Assembly (NCBI GenBank): GCA_021827285.1
Contig: JAKAWM010000172.1
Span: 1-6,409 of the forward strand
Reading direction: 5' to 3'
Length of the DNA stretch: 6,409 nt
DNA from: Actinomycetes bacterium
Lineage (GTDB): Bacteria; Actinomycetota; Acidimicrobiia; Acidimicrobiales; Palsa-688
Shown one piece after another: positions 1 through 5,045 of the stretch; position 1 is the first letter of the stretch; each line of letters begins with the position of its first letter. A program made the position numbers and the translations under genes. The notes beneath the pieces are model-generated. The model was not told the DNA's origin. It searched no databases and saw only the letters and a program-made list of their open reading frames with translations.

Positions 1-1
1 C

Positions 2-232
2 ACGCGTCAGGGTTACGACCTTGACCTGACCAGGCGGGTAGTAGAAGAGACGGGGATCCCGATCGTGGCCAGCGGCGGGGTAGGTTGCCTGCGCCACCTG
101 GTCGATGGTGCGGTGGTAGGCAAGGCGGACGCGGTGTTGGCAGCGTCAATTTTCCACTTCGGAGAGGCGACAGTGGGAGAGGCCAAGGCCGAACTGGCCG
201 CCGCCGGGGTTACGGTGCGGCCGGTACGGTAG
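2..232 (+). CDS. hisF: Imidazole glycerol phosphate synthase subunit HisF, C-terminal part
   Basis: HisF is the cyclase subunit of the cytoplasmic HisF-HisH complex. It uses ammonia from HisH to convert PRFAR into imidazole glycerol phosphate and AICAR in histidine synthesis. Only the last 76 codons are present; the 5' end lies before the window. The visible part begins just after the usual DGT motif, with GYDLDLTR. It continues with IPIVASGGVG (phosphate-binding strand and loop), then HLVDG and ADAVLAASIFHFGE (the second phosphate-binding region), and ends TVRPVR before TAG. This is the standard end of the (beta/alpha)8 barrel. The catalytic aspartates of the N-terminal half cannot be checked here. 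No other his gene is visible downstream, so hisF may end its operon. Identification rests on clear family motifs. Confidence 0.95.
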   Translation, partial: TRQGYDLDLTRRVVEETGIPIVASGGVGCLRHLVDGAVVGKADAVLAASIFHFGEATVGEAKAELAAAGVTVRPVR

Positions 233-297
233 TAGTTGAGTGCTATCGCGATCGAGTGAGTCGCAGTTGCCAAGGGAGAAGCGCTAGCTTGCCTGAG

Positions 298-654
298 ATG
301 GCCAATACAAGCCCGGTTGGGCCGAGCGGCGTCTCGGGCGAGGTCAAGCAGGCAATACAGATGATGACGGACCGCCTGCTCGTGCAGGTGCCGCGCTCCG
401 ATGGCGAGCGCAAGTCCAAGTCAGGGATCCTCATACCGGCTACGGCCGAGGTGCCCAGACGCCTGAGTTGGGCTGAGGTAGTGGCCACCGGCCCTCACGT
501 CAGGTCGATCAAACCCGGTGACCAGGTGCTGTTTAACCCCGAGGACCGCTTCGAAGTCGAGGTCCAGGGCGAGAACTATCTCATCCTGCGCGAGCGTGAT
601 ATCCATGCGGTGGCAGCTGAACGGGTTACGGACGGGACGGGGCTCTACCTGTAA
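298..654 (+). CDS. GroES/Cpn10-family co-chaperonin-like protein
   Basis: A 118-residue protein with a Cpn10 fold signature from about residue 22 to 111. TDRLLVQV matches the first beta strand, SGILIPATAE matches the mobile loop (ILI stands where GroES has its IVL GroEL-contact tripeptide), WAEVVATGP and KPGDQVLFNPED match the core strands, and LILRERDIHAV the last strand. It differs from housekeeping GroES by about 20 extra N-terminal residues, an insertion after the mobile loop (VPRRLS) and a C-terminal tail ending TGLYL. This is a form known in actinobacteria alongside the true groES. No groEL follows, so partnership with a chaperonin is inferred only. Start choice is uncertain: the GGGAG at 274-278 is ideally spaced (10 nt) for an in-frame TTG at 289, which would add three residues, and 19 nt from the ATG used here. 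A GTG at 256 is also in frame. The gene lies 65 nt after hisF and may be co-transcribed with it. Confidence 0.85.
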   Translation: MANTSPVGPSGVSGEVKQAIQMMTDRLLVQVPRSDGERKSKSGILIPATAEVPRRLSWAEVVATGPHVRSIKPGDQVLFNPEDRFEVEVQGENYLILRERDIHAVAAERVTDGTGLYL

Positions 655-790
655 GTGCCCTGCCGGAGATACTTGCGCCTAACGGGGCGAGAAGATGTGC
701 TTGGCCACGGGTGCCAGGGCCGGGTCAGGCCGGTCCTCAGTAATGCGCTGGCCCACGCCAAGGGTCGAGGGTAAAGGCGGCCTGAGCCTC

Positions 791-2371
791 ATGACGTACC
801 CGCACGAGCAGGAAGATGACGAACACGACGGCGGCAATGAGCAGGCACGGCCAATAATCCTGACCCTTAGCCCAGGCTACGTCCGGGCGAGTGCGCGCCT
901 GCACCACGAAGTTCTGGACATGGAGTTTGTCGCACGCGCCGGAGAAAGGTTCCTCCGCCTTTACCACTCGGCCTGGGTGCAAAGCGATGGGGGGCTCGCG
1001 TTGGCGGCTTTGGATGGGCGGGGTGAACTGACCGGGGTCCTGCTCGGCGCGCTAGATCCGGCGCTGCATTACCGCTCGATTTTGCGCCGGTACGGCCCCA
1101 GGCTGGGCCTTTGCCTGCTGGCCAACGCCGCCGTCCACCCGCGCTTTGCCCGTGAGTTACTAGTTACGCGTGCTCGCCGGTACATCCGAGGGCTCCTGCG
1201 GGCGGCTTTTTTGCGGTCCAGCCCCACCCCTGCTGTGCCCGAAGCTAGAAAGACTGGCGAGGTAGCGCACATCATGGTCCGGCCCAGCTCCCGGGGGATA
1301 GGTGCCGGCGGAGCGTTACTGAATGAGGCACTAGGGAGAGGGAGAGCGGCCGGGCTCAGCGAAATGATGTTGGTAACGCCTCCAGACCTCGAGTCGCGAG
1401 GCTTTTATGAGCACCTCGGTTGGCAACCAGCGGGAGAAGTCACGAGCCGGAGCGGCGAACGCTTCGTGCGCTACCGATGGGACTTCGGCCCCGAACTTCA
1501 TGCTGTCGCAAGGGTCGAGCGCGAGGGTGATAGCGTCATGCATGTCACCACCAGATCGGACGTACCTGCCAGCGCGGGTAGTTCCGAAGCGCCCGCTTCG
1601 TCTGGGGAGCCCCTATCTTCCGAGGCGCTCGTCCTGCGTCAGGGTGGCTTCAGGCACCGGCGCCTTCGGCACAGCTGGGACCTGAAGGCTCGCACCTGGG
1701 ACCACGGTGCCTCCCCTGACCTCGAAGCGGTTGTTCAGGCAGTGTTGGACAAGGCGCAAGGAGCGCAGGGAGCGCAAGGGCTCACCGCGGTGGATGTCGG
1801 CTGCGGGACGGGTAGCTTGACATTGCCGCTGGCAGCCATGGGGGCCCAAGTGATAGCTGTGGACGTCAGTTCGGTCATGATCGCTCAGCTGCGTGAAAAG
1901 GCTGCTGGTGGCGGGCTGCGCAACGTCACGTGCGTCTTGGGGCCGGTCGAGGACTTCGACCTGCCTCCTGAGAGCGTCGACCTGGTTGTTTCCAACTATG
2001 CGCTGCACCACCTCCGAGATGGCGACAAAGAGAAGCTGGTCCGCTCGGCGTCACGCTGGCTCCGGCCCGGTGGGCGTTTTGTGGCTGGAGACATAATGCT
2101 GGGCCGAGGCCGGACAAGACGTGACAGGGAGATTATTGTCTCCAAGGCGAGCGTTTTCCTGCGCCGGGGCCTGCCGGGGTGGTGGCGGCTGGCTAAGAAC
2201 TTGGTCCGCTTTGGCCTGCACGTCGGAGAGCGCCCGGTGGACATGATGACGTGGCAAAGCTATCTGCGCCGGGCTGGCTTCTGCGATGTCAGCGCCGAGC
2301 CCGTGGTATCCGAGGCTGGCGTCGTGGCCGGTACCAAGCCGCTCGCCGGGCATCGGCCGGGCGATGCCTGA
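791..2371 (+). CDS. GNAT acetyltransferase fused to class I SAM-dependent methyltransferase
   Basis: A 526-residue cytoplasmic two-domain protein. After an acidic N-terminus (QEDDEHD), residues about 18-238 are a GNAT acetyltransferase. It has LHHEVLDMEFVARAGERFL as the first helix region, the acetyl-CoA pyrophosphate loop SRGIGAGG (R168-G174) and a likely catalytic tyrosine in GFYEHLGW (Y206). A Ser/Ala/Pro-rich linker (about 239-285) leads to a Rossmann methyltransferase. That domain has motif I VDVGCGTG (334-341), the acidic SAM-ribose residue in AVDVS (D358), VDLVVSNYALHHL (396-408) and LRPGGRFVAGD (from 424), a UbiE/type 11 pattern. Substrates are unknown; the GNAT half resembles acetyltransferases of cell-surface or small-molecule metabolism. 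The start at 791 has AAAGGCGG upstream. An in-frame ATG at 695 would add 32 unconserved-looking residues. An internal ATG at 1538 with GAGGG 10 nt before it could yield the methyltransferase alone. Domain calls are firm; function is not. Confidence 0.85.
   Translation: MTYPHEQEDDEHDGGNEQARPIILTLSPGYVRASARLHHEVLDMEFVARAGERFLRLYHSAWVQSDGGLALAALDGRGELTGVLLGALDPALHYRSILRRYGPRLGLCLLANAAVHPRFARELLVTRARRYIRGLLRAAFLRSSPTPAVPEARKTGEVAHIMVRPSSRGIGAGGALLNEALGRGRAAGLSEMMLVTPPDLESRGFYEHLGWQPAGEVTSRSGERFVRYRWDFGPELHAVARVEREGDSVMHVTTRSDVPASAGSSEAPASSGEPLSSEALVLRQGGFRHRRLRHSWDLKARTWDHGASPDLEAVVQAVLDKAQGAQGAQGLTAVDVGCGTGSLTLPLAAMGAQVIAVDVSSVMIAQLREKAAGGGLRNVTCVLGPVEDFDLPPESVDLVVSNYALHHLRDGDKEKLVRSASRWLRPGGRFVAGDIMLGRGRTRRDREIIVSKASVFLRRGLPGWWRLAKNLVRFGLHVGERPVDMMTWQSYLRRAGFCDVSAEPVVSEAGVVAGTKPLAGHRPGDA
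1523..1540 (+). promoter_or_regulatory. Possible internal translation start of the methyltransferase domain
   Basis: GAGGG at 1523-1527 is followed 10 nt later by an in-frame ATG at 1538. That ATG lies exactly in the low-complexity linker between the acetyltransferase and methyltransferase domains. Initiation here would give a free methyltransferase of 277 residues beginning MHVTTRSD. The spacing is good, but short purine runs are common in such a sequence, so this is only a candidate. Confidence 0.25.
1754..1780 (+). repeat. Three tandem 9-bp units encoding (Ala-Gln-Gly)x3
   Basis: The units GCGCAAGGA, GCGCAGGGA and GCGCAAGGG follow one another and keep the reading frame. They encode AQGAQGAQG at residues 322-330 of the 791-start protein. 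They lie between the first helix of the methyltransferase domain and its motif I strand, so they lengthen a surface loop. The units differ only at single third-codon-type positions, which points to slippage or short duplication followed by drift. Confidence 0.8.
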
Positions 2372-2457
2372 AGCACTTGGTGGTCCCGATTGCCGCTGCC
2401 GGTCCGGTATTTTGGTGACATCGACGTGCCTTCCCCAAACCGTGGGTCTGCTCTTGT

Positions 2458-2463
2458 CATAAT
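2458..2463 (+). promoter_or_regulatory. Candidate -10 box of the L,D-transpeptidase gene
   Basis: CATAAT matches the TATAAT -10 consensus at five of six positions and is one of the few AT-rich spots in the 95-nt gap. It lies only 3 nt before the GTG at 2467. If used, transcription would start near 2469-2471, just ahead of the in-frame ATGs at 2476 and 2482. No convincing -35 box was seen 16-18 nt upstream. There is also no Shine-Dalgarno sequence before any of the candidate starts, which would fit a near-leaderless message. Confidence 0.25.
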
Positions 2464-2466
2464 CCA

Positions 2467-3714
2467 GTGAGCCGTATGCGGATGTTGTCGTGGAGAAGGG
2501 CTTCTGGAGAAGGCCAGCCCCTAGGGCTCGGGTTGGTGGTACCGGTAGTGTTGACCTTTGTCGTCGCCGGTTGCCTGTCGGCCTGTGACCCCGTGGTTAC
2601 CCAAGCGGCGGGCACCCCAGGTCCTAGCACTATCAATACGAGTGCCGCCCCGACCAATGCTGCCAGCACCACCAAGCCGGCGCCCGCCACGACTAGCACC
2701 CTCCCGCCTCTCGCAGTGGTTAGGATCTCGCCACCCGATAAAGCTCGAGGGGTAGGGCCGAGCACCCGGGTCATCGTGACTTACAACCGCCCCCTGCTCC
2801 CCTCGACCCCTTTTCCCTCCATCGCGCCTGCCCCCTCGGGGCAGTGGTCTAGGGAGGGGGCGCGCCAAATCGTTTTCACTCCGAGCGGGTACTGGAGGCC
2901 GGGTATTACCTACCGGGTCACGCTCCGCCGCCCCGGGGGCGCTCGCAGCGTAGTGAAGTTCACCACCCGCTTGCCGTCGGTGCTTGTGCTCCAGCAGTAC
3001 CTGGCCATGCTCGGCTACCTGCCCCTCCGGTTTACCCCTAACGGTGACATCCCCAACCGCAGGGCCATCCTCCAGCGAGAGCCGGCCGCTGCCGACACGG
3101 TCCCTCAGGTGCCCGCAGCCGGCGTGTTCACTTGGGCCTATCCTCGCATACCCGGCTCTTTGTGGGAAGAATGGCACCGGGCCAAGCCAAATGTCGTGAC
3201 CACCGGGGCGATTATGCAGTTCGAGGTGGCCCACGGTCTGGCACCCGACGGGATGGCTGGGCCCCTGGTGTGGAACGCCCTGCTGACGGCCGTAGCCAAG
3301 CGCCAGATGGACGCCCACCCCTACAACTACATAATCGTCTCCGAGAGCCTTCCGGAAACTCTCTACGTATGGCAGGACGGCAAGTTCGTGTACCACACGC
3401 TCACCAACACCGGGGTACCAGGTGCTGCCACTCCATTAGGTACTTCTCCCGTCGCTTACAAACAAAACCCTAATCTGATGAAGGGTTGCGACGTCAACGG
3501 ATCGTGTTACTCGGTGTGGGTCGCTTATGCCAGCTATTTCCTCCCCGCCATCGGAGACGCCATCCACGCCTATTCCCGGCCGGGGTACGGTTATCCTCAA
3601 AGCAACGGGTGTGTCGAAGTTCCTCCGTCGGTAGGGTCTACAGTGTACGGGTATGACCCGGTGGGCACCTTGGTGACCGTCACCTCTTGGGTCGGTCCTG
3701 ACCAGCACGGTTAA
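2467..3714 (+). CDS. L,D-transpeptidase (YkuD) lipoprotein with Ig-like and peptidoglycan-binding domains
   Basis: An exported 415-residue enzyme expected to form 3-3 crosslinks in peptidoglycan by attacking tetrapeptide donors with a cysteine thiol. A basic N-terminus and hydrophobic segment (residues 18-34) end in two overlapping lipobox-like sites, VAGC (C35) and LSAC (C39), implying lipid anchoring. A Ser/Thr/Ala/Pro-rich spacer (about 45-80) follows, then an Ig-like Big_5-type domain (84-168, from VVRISPPD to VKFTTR). A peptidoglycan-binding-like helix pair (about 245-283, IMQFEVAHGLAPDGMAGP) precedes the YkuD domain (288-411). The active site is H367 and C382 within QSNGCVEVP. The family's usual SHGC is SNGC here. 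C341 and C347 could form a disulfide. The GTG at 2467 gives the longest frame, but ATGs at 2476 and 2482 are equally good for the signal sequence and none has a Shine-Dalgarno. It stands alone; the next genes on the other strand are remnants. Confidence 0.9.
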   Translation: MSRMRMLSWRRASGEGQPLGLGLVVPVVLTFVVAGCLSACDPVVTQAAGTPGPSTINTSAAPTNAASTTKPAPATTSTLPPLAVVRISPPDKARGVGPSTRVIVTYNRPLLPSTPFPSIAPAPSGQWSREGARQIVFTPSGYWRPGITYRVTLRRPGGARSVVKFTTRLPSVLVLQQYLAMLGYLPLRFTPNGDIPNRRAILQREPAAADTVPQVPAAGVFTWAYPRIPGSLWEEWHRAKPNVVTTGAIMQFEVAHGLAPDGMAGPLVWNALLTAVAKRQMDAHPYNYIIVSESLPETLYVWQDGKFVYHTLTNTGVPGAATPLGTSPVAYKQNPNLMKGCDVNGSCYSVWVAYASYFLPAIGDAIHAYSRPGYGYPQSNGCVEVPPSVGSTVYGYDPVGTLVTVTSWVGPDQHG

Positions 3715-3773
3715 CGTTAGCGCTCAGCCGGGCGGTCTGAGGCGGGCGCACTGGGCGGGCCAAGCAGGCGGTC

Positions 3774-3844
3774 TCACAACTCCCGGCGCTGGAAGCTCAA
3801 CAGGGAGATGGCCAGCACGGCGACGAACCAGGCCGCCGCCCAAC
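3774..3844 (-). pseudogene. C-terminal tail of a membrane protein, probably an ABC-2-type permease
   Basis: On the minus strand the frame ending with TGA at 3776-3774 reads GWAAAWFVAVLAISLLSF followed by QRREL and stop. A last hydrophobic helix closed by a short basic RR-E/D-L tail is the typical end of ABC-2-type permease subunits, so I read this as the 3' remnant of such a gene. There is no start codon and no further membrane sequence: upstream of the tryptophan near 3842 this frame only runs antisense-like across the sigma-factor remnant. The boundary with that remnant falls within about 3840-3850. The fragment is only 23 codons, so the family call is tentative. The alternative is a chance hydrophobic frame. 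Confidence 0.4.
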
Positions 3845-4063
3845 CGCGGCGTGGTCCGGCTCGTACGGCTCCCGGAAACGCCGCTCGGTCGAGATGAGCA
3901 CCTCCTGGGCTATGTCTTCGGCCAAATGGGCGTCGCGAAGGACGTTGTAGGCGACGCGCACCAACACCGAGTACTGGGTGCGGAAGAAATGCTCAAAGCT
4001 GCCGGGACCGGGGCTTATGTCATTGCCAACGACCCGGGCCATGGTGGTGGTTCCCATCCTCAC
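3845..4063 (-). pseudogene. Truncated ECF RNA polymerase sigma factor (region 2 N-terminal part)
   Basis: A minus-strand frame opening with GTG at 4063 (ATGs at 4057 and 4042 are alternatives; the last has a GAGGATGGGA stretch upstream). It encodes a recognisable start of sigma-70 region 2: FEHFFRTQYSVLVRVAYNVL, then RDAHLAEDIAQEVLI and RRFREPYEPDHAA. The LAEDIAQEV sequence is the core-RNA-polymerase-binding helix of ECF sigma factors. After DHAA (about 3845) the similarity stops and the frame drifts into GRRPGSSPCW to a stop at 3797. Region 2.3-2.4, which melts and reads the -10 box, and all of region 4 are absent. A normal ECF factor is about 160-200 residues; this keeps about 65. The next sequence resembles the end of an unrelated membrane protein in a different frame, so a deletion joining two genes is the simplest explanation. 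It could still be translated as a short core-binding peptide, but that is speculation. Confidence 0.75.
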
Positions 4064-4140
4064 TGACTCTTAAGCACCGCGTCGCCTCGTTTTGTGACGC
4101 CCAGCACCAGGGAGGGCCGGGCCTGCAGGATGGTTAGACG

Positions 4141-4199
4141 GCAAGGACCTAAGCTCTGTCCTGGACGGTCGGTCAGGTGAAGGGGGCTTACGTCCTTGC
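4141..4199. repeat. Imperfect inverted repeat in the divergent intergenic region upstream of arfB
   Basis: GCAAGGAC at 4141-4148 pairs perfectly with GTCCTTGC at 4192-4199. After a single C/C mismatch, TAAGC at 4150-4154 pairs with GCTTA at 4186-4190. This gives 13 pairs in 14 positions around a 31-nt interior. The interior can itself fold through CCTG (4161-4164) with CAGG (4174-4177) or the small GTCCTGGAC palindrome (4159-4167). No T-run follows on either strand, so it is not a standard intrinsic terminator. It lies between the sigma remnant (minus) and arfB (plus), 73 nt before the arfB start. It could be a leader RNA structure, a regulator site or a decayed element. No known riboswitch was recognised. 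Confidence 0.6.
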
Positions 4200-4254
4200 G
4201 CCCTATTTGTGCAGTCTTGGGTTGCTCGGCTTGGGACGGCGGCCGGGGCGACAT

Positions 4255-4264
4255 GAGGGAGGTG
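4255..4264 (+). promoter_or_regulatory. Strong Shine-Dalgarno of arfB
   Basis: GAGGGAGGTG at 4255-4264 contains a near-complete anti-16S match and ends 7 nt before the GTG at 4272. It is the best ribosome binding site in the window and fixes the arfB start. There is no other in-frame ATG, GTG or TTG before the conserved VIPAEELRW segment. Confidence 0.8.
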
Positions 4265-4271
4265 TTGTTTT

Positions 4272-4733
4272 GTGGGCAAGGGGCTCCCGGGTGCGGCGGA
4301 CGGAAGCGGCGAGAGCCTGGGCCAAGGTGGGCTGCGGGTCGGGCGTCACTTCGTCATCCCGGCAGAGGAGCTGCGCTGGCGCTTCAGTGGTAGCGGCGGG
4401 CCGGGAGGGCAGCACGCCAACACTGCCAACACGCGGGTGGACCTTACCTTTGACGTGACCCGCTCAGATGTCTTGGGGCCCCGCCAGCGTGCCCGGTTGT
4501 TGGAGCACTTGGGGCAAATTGTGCGGGTGGTAGCGAGCGACGAACGTTCGCAGGCACGTAATCGGGAGTTGGCCCTGCAGAGGCTGGCTGCCCGGCTGAG
4601 CGAGGCGCTCCGCCAGGACCGCCCGCGGCTGCCGACCAGGCCCACCCAAGCATCTCGCCAGCGGCGGCGGAGGGATAAGGAAGCTCGTTCGGCTCTTAAG
4701 CTCGAGCGCCGGCCGCCGATAGGCGAGACCTAG
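4272..4733 (+). CDS. arfB: Alternative ribosome-rescue factor ArfB (peptidyl-tRNA hydrolase, YaeJ/ICT1 family)
   Basis: A 153-residue release-factor-like protein that enters ribosomes stalled at the 3' end of a message and hydrolyses the peptidyl-tRNA. The family domain starts at VGRHFVIPAEELRWRF. It contains the catalytic loop SGSGGPGGQHANTANTRVDL, with G45-G46-Q47 as the GGQ that positions water in the peptidyl-transferase centre, followed by LTFDV. The C-terminal third (RLPTRPTQASRQRRRRDKEA) is the arginine/lysine-rich tail that family members insert into the empty mRNA channel. It lacks the codon-recognition domains of RF1/RF2, which separates it from true release factors. About 20 extra N-terminal Gly/Ser-rich residues precede the domain compared with the E. 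coli protein, yet the GTG start is dictated by a strong Shine-Dalgarno 7 nt upstream. It is monocistronic by appearance, with gaps of over 200 nt on both sides. Confidence 0.92.
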   Translation: MGKGLPGAADGSGESLGQGGLRVGRHFVIPAEELRWRFSGSGGPGGQHANTANTRVDLTFDVTRSDVLGPRQRARLLEHLGQIVRVVASDERSQARNRELALQRLAARLSEALRQDRPRLPTRPTQASRQRRRRDKEARSALKLERRPPIGET

Positions 4734-5045
4734 CGGGCTGAAGAGCACATCAGGGCTATTGCCAGCCGGAGCACTTCCCGGGACGTCCCGGCGAGAACTG
4801 AAACGGCGCGGGCGGTGCGAAGAGCTCGGCGAGGTGCCCGGGCCCACCGGGCGTGCACTCAGGCGGCATGAAAAGGCCGGGCATATTGGAGAGCTGAGCG
4901 GTCCTGGAGCCGGCACGGGCGGCCCCCTAACGTTTAGCTCGTGCAGGACGAGCGGCTGGCCATCCCCCAGGCATGCGAACCCTCGAGCGAGGCTCGCCCA
5001 GCCGGCACCGCCTACGACCAGCCTGGAGGCCAGACCAGGCCCGAC
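4734..5045. other. Region between arfB and the membrane-protein gene, no convincing gene
   Basis: About 310 nt. A + strand frame from TTG 4759 to TGA 5049 encodes a Pro/Arg/Gly-rich 96-residue sequence with no recognisable family, and I do not call it. The frame of the downstream membrane protein is open from 4938 and has a possible GTG start at 4941, so part of this stretch could be its 5' end. A GCCCGG/CCGGGC hairpin with a 5-nt loop (4836-4852) is present without a T-run. It might terminate arfB transcription weakly. No RNA gene was recognised. Confidence 0.5.
4778..4791. repeat. 14-bp perfect palindrome CCGGGACGTCCCGG
   Basis: A loop-less perfect palindrome 45 nt after the arfB stop. Without a loop it is more like a dimeric-protein site than an RNA hairpin terminator, but GC-rich palindromes of this size also arise by chance in such DNA. 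No second copy was noticed in the window. Confidence 0.5.

Noticed and set aside
695..790. N-terminal extension of the GNAT-methyltransferase protein from the ATG at 695
   Set aside because: The 32 added residues are low in family character and the ATG at 791 has a better placed upstream purine run; not excluded outright.
2521..3396. A 291-residue minus-strand frame over the L,D-transpeptidase gene
   Set aside because: The + strand frame has clear signal peptide, Ig-like and YkuD features; the antisense frame shows none.
3723..3741. CTCAG/CTGAG hairpin after the L,D-transpeptidase gene as a terminator
   Set aside because: Only five pairs with a 9-nt loop and no T-run; too weak to call.
4131..4199. 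A tRNA-like reading of the intergenic structured region
   Set aside because: There is no T-loop consensus, no acceptor stem and no anticodon arm of correct geometry.
4464..4916. A 150-residue minus-strand frame over arfB and the following gap
   Set aside because: It overlaps the conserved arfB coding sequence and looks compositional, with no family features.
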